DNA of 64,000 nucleotides from Runella zeae DSM 19591 (lineage in GTDB: Bacteria > Bacteroidota > Bacteroidia > Cytophagales > Spirosomataceae): positions 125,825-189,824 of the forward strand of contig NZ_KE384044.1 of assembly GCF_000423565.1 (NCBI RefSeq). Reading direction: 5' to 3'. Positions within the stretch are counted from its first letter, which is position 1. Every line of letters begins with the position of its first letter. The notes below the pieces were generated by a model. It had not been told where the DNA came from, searched no databases, and was given only the letters and a program-made list of their open reading frames with translations. The position numbers were made by a program, and so were the translations under genes. Of this stretch, positions 1-8,907 are shown one piece after another.

Positions 1-2257
1 AAGCCACAGGGCTATCAGGACGAGGATAGGTAAAATACGCCCCTATGTTATCTCCTGTGAGTGTTTCGGTTCCTACCTTGATACTACCTCTTTGTACTTG
101 AATAGGGCTTTGACTTAGTAAAGACGCCCAAGTGCTGTTGGTAGTTGCATTTCCAAAGATTACTACCCCACGGTCGGCATAGGCCGATGCCGAAAATTCT
201 TTATCCGAAACAACATCTACCGCACCATTGCCACGATAATACCACGTCTCGGCATCATAACGCGCCTTGTTGTAGGCCCATTCGTTTTCTTCTTTGGTGC
301 CCGTAGTTCCGTACACAAACACCATTCGATGGTTGAAAGCCGCTTTGAATGTACCATTACGATGTGAGCCTTTATGCGTAAGGGACGGTTTTTCAGAAGA
401 AGCCCATTTTTCTGTTTTGGTAAAGTACAGAGGGGTGTCTCCTAATACACAACTGCTGCATACTTCGGTACCATCCAAACTTAGTTTAAATGCCGTTCCT
501 TTGGGAAACGCACCGGGAAGTATCATAAACGTCTGAACGTTTTCGGTAGTTACCACAATACTCTTATTGACGACATTGCGTTTGGCTTGGATACGGCTAT
601 AATTGAGCGGTTTTTGCTGCTGCTCAATACCTGCCCAATGATAATTTGAAGAAATCGCGGGATTTGCGGTAGTAAAATCTATCACATCCAAATCCTCCAC
701 CTTAGGGCTGCGATGCCACTTAAAGAAATCAAACAAAGGATCCCAGTCTACGCTATGGTCTCCGTACCAATGCGACCCGTTGGGGTATTCATAATAAGAG
801 AAATCATTGTGAAAAGCACCGAGCGTATTTCGCATCGTGCGGGCGTATTCGACCGATACAGTACGGTCGGCATCCCCATGTAAAATATACACCCCACTTG
901 CTTTATAATTACGGGCTAGCTCCATCACATTACTTTGATTGCTAGCACGGAGCAACATTTGTTCTATTTTGTTGGTACTATTTTCGGGGATTTTACCGTC
1001 GGCAGAACCATAGCCCATCAAGGTAGGATAGCCCGCACAAGGGGCAATACCCGCCCATTTGCCGGGATAAGTTGCGCCCAAATACCAGGTTCCATGCCCC
1101 CCCATCGAGTGTCCTGTGAGGTATATCTTTTGGGGATGAGGTTTGAATTTGTTTTTACCAATTTCGAGTACTTCCAACGCATCCAAACGCCCCCAATCTT
1201 CCCAATTGAATCCCCTCGGGCGGCGGTTGGTAGGTGCAATCAAAGTCCCCCAATCTTTGGGTTTGTAAGCTCTAGCTTGGCCAATTGCCTCTACTCCCGC
1301 CCCATGTACCGACAAAAACAAAGAAGCAGTATCGGTATGTCCGCCTTTTTGTGGAGCAACCCCATAGTACTGTACACTTCCATCGATAGCACTCACAAAA
1401 GTCCCACTATAATGCTCACTGTTGTTTACGGCTTGCAGCGTGATTGTTTTTTGATCTACGTTTTTGCCATTTTGTATCAACGTAAGCTCACAGGCAATTT
1501 CTCCTTTTTGAGAAACAGCACTTGCGTCCATCTGAAAACCTACCTTGCGGGAATTGAAAGCGGTAATAGCAGGTACATTAGTAATTACCTCCTTGCCCTG
1601 AATGTTAGCCTTGATTTGGAGGTTAGAGACCGCTTTGTCGGTAAGATTAAATAACACAATCCCTCCCAAAAGCGGCTGCGTTTTTTCTTGCAATACTATA
1701 TAAGGCAGCGTAATATCAGGCGTACTCAAAAGGATATTTTTTTCAGGGAAAATCAATTCAGCCGTTACCCCTTGGAAGCGCCCGCCCATGCCTACACGGA
1801 CTAAGATTTCGTTGAGTCCTTTTTTGAGTTTTACAGGACTATACATATATCCATAGCGATTGGCATCACCTCCGCGTGGTACGCCATTGAGATACAACCC
1901 TGCTTGTCCGGCTACATGCAGCAATGCTACTTTTTCTTTGGGGGAGTTGTAAGTCAGATAAAGATAACCATTGCTCATTGCGGAGCTTCTAAATCTTTTT
2001 GAAGTATCTGCCACCACTTTTTGCCATTTAAGTTCTTGTCCTTTGGCATCAGTCAAGGCGGTTTTCCCCTCGGCAGGAGTTACAAAGGTTTTTTGAATAA
2101 TTTGATACGTAACTTGGTCAGTGTATATCGCTTCTCGTCCATATTGATGACATGGCCCCACTACTAGCCCTTCAGTAAAGGCATAATTGTCCTGGGCAAG
2201 GCCATTTGTCACACACATAAGCCACAGAAAGCAGCAGATATAAAGATTTTTTTTCAT
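1..2257 (-). CDS. Secreted alpha/beta hydrolase (prolyl oligopeptidase/esterase-like), 3' end beyond window
   Basis: Open frame read from the ATG at 2257 leftwards to the window edge (752 codons, no stop), so the C-terminus is missing. Residues 1-20 form a signal peptide (MKKNLYICCFLWLMCVTNGL, then AQD). The first ~300 residues are beta-rich and domain-like without a motif I can name. A hydrolase core follows with the nucleophile elbow GHSMGG near residue 384, an Asp in HGDADRTVS near 463 and a His in GSHWYGDH near 495, the expected Ser-Asp-His order. Seen: signal peptide and motifs. Inferred: an exported or periplasmic esterase or peptidase. The family resembles PHB-depolymerase/prolyl oligopeptidase-type enzymes; the substrate is unknown. 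A 239-codon frame on the opposite strand (935-1654) is a shadow. Confidence 0.85.
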   Translation of the reverse strand, partial: MKKNLYICCFLWLMCVTNGLAQDNYAFTEGLVVGPCHQYGREAIYTDQVTYQIIQKTFVTPAEGKTALTDAKGQELKWQKVVADTSKRFRSSAMSNGYLYLTYNSPKEKVALLHVAGQAGLYLNGVPRGGDANRYGYMYSPVKLKKGLNEILVRVGMGGRFQGVTAELIFPEKNILLSTPDITLPYIVLQEKTQPLLGGIVLFNLTDKAVSNLQIKANIQGKEVITNVPAITAFNSRKVGFQMDASAVSQKGEIACELTLIQNGKNVDQKTITLQAVNNSEHYSGTFVSAIDGSVQYYGVAPQKGGHTDTASLFLSVHGAGVEAIGQARAYKPKDWGTLIAPTNRRPRGFNWEDWGRLDALEVLEIGKNKFKPHPQKIYLTGHSMGGHGTWYLGATYPGKWAGIAPCAGYPTLMGYGSADGKIPENSTNKIEQMLLRASNQSNVMELARNYKASGVYILHGDADRTVSVEYARTMRNTLGAFHNDFSYYEYPNGSHWYGDHSVDWDPLFDFFKWHRSPKVEDLDVIDFTTANPAISSNYHWAGIEQQQKPLNYSRIQAKRNVVNKSIVVTTENVQTFMILPGAFPKGTAFKLSLDGTEVCSSCVLGDTPLYFTKTEKWASSEKPSLTHKGSHRNGTFKAAFNHRMVFVYGTTGTKEENEWAYNKARYDAETWYYRGNGAVDVVSDKEFSASAYADRGVVIFGNATTNSTWASLLSQSPIQVQRGSIKVGTETLTGDNIGAYFTYPRPDSPVA

Positions 2258-2458
2258 AGGGAGTGGAGTTTTTAATTTTTTTTAAAATATCAACAAATAT
2301 AAGATTTTTGCTGATATAAACCCTCTTTCTCGCTTTTTATCTTAGCCCATCTCGAAAATTACAGAACATTTTTTTCAAATCATCGGCCTTTTAAGCACTA
2401 TTTGCTGCATTAGAAGTATTATTTTAAAATATAATTAGGTATTACCAATTAATACTCC

Positions 2459-2466
2459 TACCTTTA
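2459..2466 (+). promoter_or_regulatory. Possible -7 box upstream of the cold-shock gene
   Basis: TACCTTTA matches the Bacteroidota -7 consensus TAnnTTTG at seven of eight positions and lies 27 bases before the ATG. No clear TTG is present at the -33 position (only TTA), so this is a weak call. The rest of 2258-2492 is AT-rich with nothing else recognised. Confidence 0.3.
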
Positions 2467-2492
2467 GAACCTAATATTTTAAAGAAAGCATA

Positions 2493-2684
2493 ATGCAAGA
2501 AGGTACAGTAAAGTTTTTTAATGACACCAAAGGATTTGGTTTTATTACACCATCAAATGGTGGTCAGGACATTTTCGTTCACGTCACTGGTCTTAGTGAA
2601 GATATTCGTGAAAACGACAATGTGTCTTTTGACGTTGAAAATGGAAAAAAAGGTTTAAATGCCGTTAACGTGAAAGTTATCTAA
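2493..2684 (+). CDS. Cold-shock domain protein (CspA family)
   Basis: A 63-residue protein that is a single cold-shock OB-fold domain. RNP1 is visible as KGFGFIT (residues 13-19) and RNP2 as DIFVHV (26-31). It begins MQEGTVKFFND, as most CspA-type proteins do. The family binds single-stranded RNA and DNA and melts RNA secondary structure, acting as an RNA chaperone. Length is normal. The gene is monocistronic: AT-rich leader before it and a strong terminator 25 bases after the stop. Whether it is cold induced cannot be told from the sequence. Confidence 0.95.
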   Translation: MQEGTVKFFNDTKGFGFITPSNGGQDIFVHVTGLSEDIRENDNVSFDVENGKKGLNAVNVKVI

Positions 2685-2708
2685 TTTTACCCATAAAAGT
2701 CATTTTGT

Positions 2709-2749
2709 GCAAAGAGTCATTTCCAACCTGGGAATGACTCTTTGCTTTT
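2709..2749 (+). terminator. Rho-independent terminator after the cold-shock gene
   Basis: Arms GCAAAGAGTCATTTCC and GGGAATGACTCTTTGC pair almost perfectly (16 bp, one mismatch) around a short loop and are followed by TTTTG. Confidence 0.85.
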
Positions 2750-2829
2750 GACGCCTACTAGATTCTTAAGACATATTTCGCTCCAAGGACTTTCATCCCT
2801 ACTTCAAAAAACTTTGAGAAGCATTCAAT

Positions 2830-2857
2830 AAAAAAAGCTGCTTATAAAACAGCTTTC
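2830..2857 (-). terminator. Terminator of the lysine-rich protein gene
   Basis: Stem AAAGCTG / CAGCTTT with a nine-base loop. On the minus strand it is followed by seven T residues. It lies ~70 bases beyond the stop codon at 2929. Confidence 0.65.
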
Positions 2858-2928
2858 ATGAAAATGTTTAGTATTTGTTAACTAACTAGCAATAAGGCAT
2901 TGTGAGATTATCCACAATCAAATAAGAA

Positions 2929-3261
2929 CTACTCAGTCACTAAAGCTTTGACCTTAGTTTCACTGTTTTTTTTCTCTTTTTTAGGTTTTGAATCCTCTTT
3001 GTCTTTTTTTACTTTGGAGTTTGCTTTTTCTGTGGTCTTTGTTGCTTTCTCAGCTTCTTTCAGGGCTTTTTTAGCAGCAGCTTTTGCTTCTTCTTCTTGA
3101 ACTTTGACCTCCTTCTTTTTGATTTTAGCAATCTTCTTTGCCAATTTTAAGGATGCTTTATGGATAGCTTTAGCAGCTTTTTTAGAGGTATTTTCACTCA
3201 CTACCGCAGCTACAATTTTCTGAGCTACTTCCTCTAGGTTTGTTTTTTTCTCTGATTTCAT
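2929..3261 (-). CDS. Small lysine- and alanine-rich protein, histone H1-like composition
   Basis: 110 residues from the ATG at 3261 (MKSEKKTNLEEVAQK). A longer frame exists to 3333, but its extra 24 residues are hydrophobic and look like untranslated leader. From about residue 25 the chain is Lys/Ala/Glu rich (SKKAAKAIHKAS, EEEAKAAAKKALKEAEKATK), predicted long helix or disordered tail. The composition is like bacterial H1-like nucleoid proteins, but no conserved family motif is visible, so DNA binding is only inferred from charge. It has its own terminator and is probably monocistronic. Confidence 0.6.
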   Translation of the reverse strand: MKSEKKTNLEEVAQKIVAAVVSENTSKKAAKAIHKASLKLAKKIAKIKKKEVKVQEEEAKAAAKKALKEAEKATKTTEKANSKVKKDKEDSKPKKEKKNSETKVKALVTE

Positions 3262-3392
3262 TGTGATTATGTACTTGGTAATTATTAAAATAAAAAAATC
3301 TACAAATACATAACTAAAAAAATGAAAAAACAAAAATATCGTGTTATATAAATGTTAAGTTTTAAGCTATCTCCTCTTCCTATCACTCTTCC

Positions 3393-4217
3393 CTACCCCA
3401 AAGCTACATCTAAAATCATCATGACTACAAACCCGCCAATAAACCCAAGCACTGCCACATCAGTGTACTTATCTCGTTGAGTTTCGGGTATTACTTCTTC
3501 TACTACTACGTATATCATTGCGCCCGCCGCAAATGCCAACGCAAACGGCAGCACAGGCTGCATATATATCACCGCTATGGCTCCCAATACACCCGCTACC
3601 GGCTCCACAATCGCCGACAACTGCCCGTACCAAAAGCTCTTCCAGCGACTTACGCCATTACGTCTCAGTGGCATAGCCACCGCAAAACCTTCGGGAAAAT
3701 TTTGAATCCCAATACCTATCGCCAACGTAATAGCCGCCGGCATCATTTCGTCGCCTGCTCCAATAGCCGCCGCTCCAAACAATACTCCTACGGCAAGACC
3801 TTCGGGGATGTTGTGCAATGTAATCGCCAAAAGCAACAAAGTAGTTCGGTGCCATTGGGTTTTCATGCCTTCCCGCTCATTGTCGCCGAAGTTGATGTGC
3901 AAGTGCGGGGTAAATTTGTCGAGGAAATAAATAAACAACGAACCCAACACAAAACCCACTGCTGCGGGCATCCACGGCATGGTCGGAAATAGTTTTTCGG
4001 CTTGCTCTATACTAGGTGCTAAAAGGGACCAAAAACTAGCGGCCACCATTACACCACCCGTAAAACCCAGCATAGCATCTAGTATACTACGAGGCATATT
4101 TTTAAAGAAAAAAACCAAAGATGCCCCAAGTGCTGTCACAAGCCACGTAAAGGTAGTAGCAATAAGGGCCGAATATACGGGTCCTATTTCTCTAAATGTA
4201 TTTTCTAATTCTTGCAT
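3393..4217 (-). CDS. ZIP-family metal transporter (GufA/ZupT-like)
   Basis: 274 residues, the usual length for bacterial ZIP transporters, with about eight membrane segments. The metal-site helices are clear: HNIPEGLAVGVLFGA (TM4) and QNFPEGFAVAMPLR (TM5). The family imports Zn2+ and related divalent cations across the inner membrane. An HLHIN cytoplasmic stretch (residues 105-109) may bind metal. It ends head-to-tail with the sulfatase gene upstream (43-base gap), which may be read-through rather than functional linkage. No Zur/Fur box was recognised. Confidence 0.88.
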   Translation of the reverse strand: MQELENTFREIGPVYSALIATTFTWLVTALGASLVFFFKNMPRSILDAMLGFTGGVMVAASFWSLLAPSIEQAEKLFPTMPWMPAAVGFVLGSLFIYFLDKFTPHLHINFGDNEREGMKTQWHRTTLLLLAITLHNIPEGLAVGVLFGAAAIGAGDEMMPAAITLAIGIGIQNFPEGFAVAMPLRRNGVSRWKSFWYGQLSAIVEPVAGVLGAIAVIYMQPVLPFALAFAAGAMIYVVVEEVIPETQRDKYTDVAVLGFIGGFVVMMILDVALG

Positions 4218-4260
4218 CCTGATATTGTATTTGCCTGAGAATCTATCTTTTGCTTCTTCA

Positions 4261-5841
4261 CTACTTGAGGGATGAAACCCCCATTTTTTGGCTCCAATTT
4301 TCGTATAGCTGTCTTAATTCTAGCACTTTTTGTGGCATTGTAGAGGCCAAATCATGCAATTCTGAACGGTCTTTTTCCATATCATAAAGTTCCCATTTTT
4401 TGACATCTTTCGACCATACCAATTTCCATTTGTCTTGTCTGATCGCTCTACAATCAAAATGCTCCCACGCCACAAACTCATGAGGGGTTCGCTTTTTGCC
4501 CTGCAAAATAGGAACCAAACTTTTGCCTTCTAATGGTTTGATGGTATTTTGTTGATACATGGTCGGATATTTTGCTTTTGCCAACTCCAAACAAGTAGGC
4601 ATAATATCCATAATATGACCCACTTGGTTGGTTTGCAGAGATTTGGGTATCATCTTAGGAAAATGTACAATCATCGGCGTAGCAATACCTCCTTCATGCG
4701 TAAATTGCTTATAAAGCCGAAAGGGAGTATTGCCCAATGCAGCCCATTCTTTTCCGTACGCAGTGTAAGACCCTCTATCGCCCGTTGGGGTAGTAAGTGA
4801 GACGTCATAGGCTGTTTCTCCCAAGTCTTTTTTGGCTCTGCCATCTAGCACTTCTGCGCAAGCGCCATTGTCTGACAGAAATACAATCATGGTGTTATCG
4901 AGTTGGCCATTTGCTTTCAATTTCTCCACGATTTTGCCGACTCCTGCATCCATTTTGCTTACCATAGCGGCATAAGTAGCCATTTTCAAATCCCACTCGG
5001 CATGATTGGGTGCTTTATCCCAGTCGGGGATTTGAGGCTCTTTAGAAGACAACCCAAAATCCTGTGGAAAAAGTCCCAAAGCACGTTGTTTAGCGTGGCG
5101 CTCTTCTCGTAATTTGTCCCACCCTTTTAAATATTTACCACGGTATTGTGCTATATCTTCGGCGGGTGCATGCAGAGGCCAATGAGGTGCAGTATAGGCA
5201 ACATATAATAAAAAGGGTTGTTGTTTATGATGGGCTTGCTCGATATATCCTACGGCTTTATCCGTAATGGCATCTGTCAAATAAAAGTTTTTGGGAATGC
5301 GGTAAGGCTCATTATTTTCTAAAATAAGACGATTGGGTAATAATTCATAGTAGCTATTGGCCCCACTAATGAGGCCAAAATAGTGGTCAAAACCACGTTG
5401 TAAGGGCCAATCGGGGCGTTCTTCTCCTACATGCCATTTGCCTGACATAAAAGTCTGATAACCTGCCGTTTTCAAAACCTCAGCGATAGTGACCGTTTGC
5501 CTACTGAGCCACCCTTGATTGGCCTCTTCATGACTACGGTCTTTGACGGTATTGACCACCATCCGTCCCATACCTGCCTGGTGCGGATATACCCCCGTAA
5601 GCAAAGACGCTCGACTTGGGCAACAGCGAGCGGCATTGTAAAACTGCGTAAACTTGGCTCCATTCGCCGCCAAACGATCAAGATTAGGCGTTTGGATTTC
5701 GGAGCCATAGCATCCTATATCGCTAAAACCCATGTCGTCTACCATGATGATAACAAAATTGGGACGACTCTCTTTTTTTTGTGCTTGAGCTAAGATGGTC
5801 ATCATTAGCCCACACCATAGCCATGCTATTGTTTTTTTCAT
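4261..5841 (-). CDS. Secreted formylglycine-dependent sulfatase (arylsulfatase family S1)
   Basis: 526 residues with signal peptide MKKTIAWLWCGLMMTILAQA. The sulfatase signature C-x-P-S-R is present as CCPSR (Cys73 the residue expected to be converted to formylglycine), followed by ASLLTG. The metal site DD is in MVDDMGFSD near residue 35, and a second metal motif SDNGA lies near 325. The family hydrolyses sulfate esters; the substrate (polysaccharide, phenolic or other) cannot be read from the motif. Its start lies 16 bases after the stop of the SMP-30 gene, so the two are probably one transcript. The formylglycine-generating enzyme is not in the window. Confidence 0.92.
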   Translation of the reverse strand: MKKTIAWLWCGLMMTILAQAQKKESRPNFVIIMVDDMGFSDIGCYGSEIQTPNLDRLAANGAKFTQFYNAARCCPSRASLLTGVYPHQAGMGRMVVNTVKDRSHEEANQGWLSRQTVTIAEVLKTAGYQTFMSGKWHVGEERPDWPLQRGFDHYFGLISGANSYYELLPNRLILENNEPYRIPKNFYLTDAITDKAVGYIEQAHHKQQPFLLYVAYTAPHWPLHAPAEDIAQYRGKYLKGWDKLREERHAKQRALGLFPQDFGLSSKEPQIPDWDKAPNHAEWDLKMATYAAMVSKMDAGVGKIVEKLKANGQLDNTMIVFLSDNGACAEVLDGRAKKDLGETAYDVSLTTPTGDRGSYTAYGKEWAALGNTPFRLYKQFTHEGGIATPMIVHFPKMIPKSLQTNQVGHIMDIMPTCLELAKAKYPTMYQQNTIKPLEGKSLVPILQGKKRTPHEFVAWEHFDCRAIRQDKWKLVWSKDVKKWELYDMEKDRSELHDLASTMPQKVLELRQLYENWSQKMGVSSLK

Positions 5842-5856
5842 AGCGTAAGGTTTGAG

Positions 5857-6756
5857 TTATTCAACCCCTTTTACTTGCATGTTGAGGGTATAAATCGATT
5901 CGGAAGCAGTGATAAAAAGCATCTTACGGTCTTTCCCACCAAAGCAAACATTGCCTACCCAACCTGATGGCACAGGGATTTGCTCTATTTTTTGGCCACT
6001 TGGATCATATACTGTCACTCCTTTGCCAGTGATATAGAGATTGCCCTGATTGTCGAGAGTCATGCCATCAGAGCCTTGAGCTACAAAGAGTTGCCGATTG
6101 GCAAGGCTTCCATCCGCGCTGATTTCGTACTTATAGGTTTTATTGTCACGAATATCAGCTACATAGAGGTATTTCCCATCGGGCGTCCCTACAATACCGT
6201 TGGGTTGTTTAAGATTGTCGTCCACGACAATAGCCTCTTTTTTACCTTTTGGCAAATAATACACATTTTGTTTCTCCATTTCGGGCTTTTTACGTTCCCA
6301 ATAATCGCGCTGATAATAAGGATCGGTAAAATAAATCCCACCTTTCGCATCAATCCACAAATCATTGGGTCCATTGTGTTTTTTGCCTTGGTAATCACTC
6401 AATAACACGGTAATTTTTTTCTTTGGGGAAATCGACCAAAGCTCGTTGTTTTGGTCGGCACAAGAAATAATATTCCCTTTTTTATCAATGTAAAGACCAT
6501 TGGAACGACCCGTTTTGTCCATAAAAAGCGACAATTCACCCTCAGTATCGTATTTCCAGATTTTATCGTTGGGTTGGTCAGTAAAATAGATGTTACCTTT
6601 TTTGTCAACGGCAGGCCCTTCCGTAAACTTAAATTGCTTAGAAACTTGCTTCAAGCTCGCCCCTTCTGCAATCAATTTGCTTGTCTGTGAAAACATAACG
6701 TGAGAAGATAGTAAAGTAAAAGACAAAAAAATCGAAGTTTTGATTGAATAACGCAT
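5857..6756 (-). CDS. Secreted SMP-30/gluconolactonase-like (LRE) protein
   Basis: 299 residues with an N-terminal signal peptide (MRYSIKTSIFLSFTLLSSHVMFSQ). The body is a six-bladed beta-propeller with typical SMP-30 motifs: FTEGPAVDKKGNIYFTDQ near residue 46, KHNGPNDLWIDAKGGIYFTD near 126 and QPNGIVGTPDGKYLYVAD near 184. The conserved Glu (EGP), Asn (NGPND) and Asp residues are the family's metal ligands. Members hydrolyse sugar lactones. It is the first gene of a likely operon with the sulfatase. The signal peptide implies a periplasmic or extracellular site. Role in polysaccharide or sugar-acid use is inferred. Confidence 0.88.
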   Translation of the reverse strand: MRYSIKTSIFLSFTLLSSHVMFSQTSKLIAEGASLKQVSKQFKFTEGPAVDKKGNIYFTDQPNDKIWKYDTEGELSLFMDKTGRSNGLYIDKKGNIISCADQNNELWSISPKKKITVLLSDYQGKKHNGPNDLWIDAKGGIYFTDPYYQRDYWERKKPEMEKQNVYYLPKGKKEAIVVDDNLKQPNGIVGTPDGKYLYVADIRDNKTYKYEISADGSLANRQLFVAQGSDGMTLDNQGNLYITGKGVTVYDPSGQKIEQIPVPSGWVGNVCFGGKDRKMLFITASESIYTLNMQVKGVE

Positions 6757-6866
6757 AGGAAGTGTTTTTTGGGCATATAAGGACAGAGTTGCTTCAATTT
6801 ACTAATAAAAACGATGTTGCCCAACTCAAAAGAGATTGACTTTCAATGAAACTTCAAAATTGCATC

Positions 6867-7703
6867 CTAACGCTGATAAACCCTTACATAATCAATCTCA
6901 TACTTAGCGGGAAACTTGGTCGCTGAAGGGTCGCCCCCATTATCACCTCCAATAGCGAGGTTGAGAAGTATATAATGAGGCTGCATAAAGGGATTGATAT
7001 TGGTACCGTCGCGATTGACGGTCTGAGCAAGTTCTACAAAATTGAGCAGCTCATCGTCTACATAGAGCCGAATGGCTTTTTCGTCCCAATCCATGCGCCA
7101 TACGTGAAATTTCTTTCCCCATCGGCGGTCTTCAAACGTTTCGATTGGCTTTTTGAGGTCTTGCCACACTCCTTTAAAACGAGTCTCGCTGCCCCAAGCG
7201 ATATTGGCAAGTAACATACCCCGATAAAACTCCATGATGTCGATTTCGCCATTGCGTGGCCACTCTCCTTCTACCCCTAAAGTCCAAAAAGCAGGCCAAA
7301 GACCTGCTCTTGTATCAATGCGTGCACGCATCTCAAAACGCCCATATTTCCAACTGTGCAAACCCTGGGTTTTGAGGCTTGAAGCAGTGTATTCGATGTC
7401 TTTACGATTTTTTTTCCAATCTTGGCTATTGGGTTCGTAATTAGGGTTTGGCCGGCTCTCACGACGGCCTTCGATGATGAGTTTACCTTTTTTGCAGTAA
7501 GCATTGTCAGGCTGATACCACTGAAGTTCGTGATTACGTACAAATCCCTTTTCAAATTTCCAGTTGTCGGGATTGGGTTTGCCTTCCACATTAAATTCGT
7601 CTGACCATACCAATGACCATCCTAAATATTCGCGTTTGCGCTGAGCATGAAGCGAAAGGTTAAACAACAAACATAAGAAGATAAGGTAGGTTTTAAGAGA
7701 CAT
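6867..7703 (-). CDS. Secreted GH16 glycoside hydrolase (beta-glucanase/laminarinase-like)
   Basis: 278 residues with signal peptide MSLKTYLIFLCLLFNLSLHA. The GH16 catalytic motif E-x-D-x-x-E is intact as EIDIME (Glu153 nucleophile, Asp155, Glu158 acid/base), preceded by the family pattern GLWPAFWTLG. The N-terminus WSDEFN and C-terminus YEIDYVRVYQR are also typical. Retaining endo-hydrolases of this family cut beta-1,3/1,4-glucans or galactans. Motif details suit laminarinase or lichenase but do not fix the substrate. It lies 111 bases upstream of the SMP-30 gene on the same strand. No SusC/SusD pair is nearby, so this is not a classical PUL. Confidence 0.92.
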   Translation of the reverse strand: MSLKTYLIFLCLLFNLSLHAQRKREYLGWSLVWSDEFNVEGKPNPDNWKFEKGFVRNHELQWYQPDNAYCKKGKLIIEGRRESRPNPNYEPNSQDWKKNRKDIEYTASSLKTQGLHSWKYGRFEMRARIDTRAGLWPAFWTLGVEGEWPRNGEIDIMEFYRGMLLANIAWGSETRFKGVWQDLKKPIETFEDRRWGKKFHVWRMDWDEKAIRLYVDDELLNFVELAQTVNRDGTNINPFMQPHYILLNLAIGGDNGGDPSATKFPAKYEIDYVRVYQR

Positions 7704-7837
7704 CAGAATGAACAGGTTGTAATATATATGATATGATTAAAGCAAAAATAGACATTTCTTTAATCAAACAAATAGTCGCCCCGCCTTATGCCCTTCTTCC
7801 CTACTCTTTTAAAAAACCTTCTTAATCACAAAATAGA

Positions 7838-7912
7838 GTAACTACTTAGCCTTAGTCAATAAAAAATCTTTTTTTATGAAAAGCAGCCTATGGCTTATTG
7901 CTAAGTAGTTAC
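7838..7912. repeat. 13-bp perfect inverted repeat with structured centre
   Basis: GTAACTACTTAGC at 7838-7850 is the exact reverse complement of 7900-7912. The 49-base centre has further partial pairing (CAATAA with TTATTG). It sits between the GH16 gene and the end of the NmrA-like gene. It could end the transcript of the latter, or be a small dispersed repeat. No second copy was seen in the window. Confidence 0.5.
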
Positions 7913-7940
7913 CAAGAGTTCATCAACACTTCATAGCAAC

Positions 7941-8825
7941 CTACGCATAAAAAGCCACAGCAAACTCATTTTTGGCAAATTCTTCTAATGAAGTAGGGGT
8001 AGTATTGTCGGCAGTACGGACAAAACCTTTGAGGTATTCTCCCGCATTCAGTCCTTCAAAAAGCTCTACGTAGCCATCAGCAATGGTTTCGGCCAAACCT
8101 GAAGCTAACATTCCCGCTTTAGCATCTGTAGCCGAAAACGCTACGTATTGGAATGGTTTCTGAATAGCCTCACTCAGTATAGCCGTAGCTTCGTGCATGG
8201 TATAGTCGGCAGCACCTCCCACAAATACCACCGAATGCCCACTAAAATCCAACGCTAATAGGTGCTTTGTAGCAGCACTCGCAATATCGCGGGTGTGAGT
8301 AAGGGGTACTTTGAGGTCTCCTTTCAGGCTATAACCATGAATCCCCGCCGCTTTGATGAAGGCTATATTGCCATAAAAATTTTCCATAAAATAGCCCGGC
8401 CGTAGGTTCAACACATTCAGCCCTTCGACAGTTTTGAGGGCTTGCTCCAATTCATACAATCCACTGACAGGCCCTGCTCCTTCGGGCATATGAGCACCCA
8501 TAGAACTCAGCACCACGGCATATTTTACCCCCGAACCTTGCAAAGCTTCAACAAAATTGTGAGTGATTTGGCGTTGATATTCGCGCCAGTTGGTCACGTC
8601 CCATTTGGGAGGAATCAGCAAATAAACCGCTTCTGCTCCCTGAAATGTTTCTTTTAAAAATTCCAAATCTTCCAAAGCGCCCACAGCCAACTGTGCTCCT
8701 TTATCGACCAAAGTCTGCGCTTTTTGGGCATTTCTTACTACTGCTTTTACTTCTTTTCCAGACGCCAATAGTGACTCAACAATAAGATGACCTGTGTTTC
8801 CAGTTGCTCCTGTGATTACGTACAT
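7941..8825 (-). CDS. NmrA-like NAD(P)-binding oxidoreductase (atypical SDR)
   Basis: 294 residues from ATG 8825; a 16-residue upstream extension to 8873 would cross the operator and is unlikely. The protein starts MYVITGATGNTGHLIVESL, the Rossmann GxxGxxG motif of NmrA/QorB-type atypical short-chain dehydrogenases, with AVVRN after strand 2 suggesting NADP(H). No catalytic Tyr-x-x-x-Lys of classical SDRs is apparent, as usual for the NmrA group. It may reduce quinones or act as a redox sensor. It follows the TetR gene, and a palindrome identical in type to the TetR gene's own operator lies 47-68 bases before its start, so it is probably the regulator's main target. Confidence 0.85.
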   Translation of the reverse strand: MYVITGATGNTGHLIVESLLASGKEVKAVVRNAQKAQTLVDKGAQLAVGALEDLEFLKETFQGAEAVYLLIPPKWDVTNWREYQRQITHNFVEALQGSGVKYAVVLSSMGAHMPEGAGPVSGLYELEQALKTVEGLNVLNLRPGYFMENFYGNIAFIKAAGIHGYSLKGDLKVPLTHTRDIASAATKHLLALDFSGHSVVFVGGAADYTMHEATAILSEAIQKPFQYVAFSATDAKAGMLASGLAETIADGYVELFEGLNAGEYLKGFVRTADNTTPTSLEEFAKNEFAVAFYA

Positions 8826-8871
8826 GATTAATGATAGTTTGGGTGAAAAATAGATAATTTTTAATTTAAAC

Positions 8872-8893
8872 ATACATACCAGTTGGTATGTAT
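8872..8893. promoter_or_regulatory. TetR-type operator before the NmrA-like gene
   Basis: Perfect palindrome with 10-bp arms ATACATACCA and TGGTATGTAT around GT. It lies between the TetR stop and the NmrA-like start. A matching near-palindrome lies before the TetR gene itself. Confidence 0.75.
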
Positions 8894-8907
8894 TTGGGTA
8901 AAAAATT

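Noticed and set aside
935..1654. 239-codon open frame opposite the hydrolase gene
   Set aside because: It lies antisense to a gene with a signal peptide and a catalytic triad, and its own translation has no recognisable features.
3477..4275. Plus-strand frames opposite the ZIP transporter
   Set aside because: They are shadows of the transporter, with odd composition and no motif.
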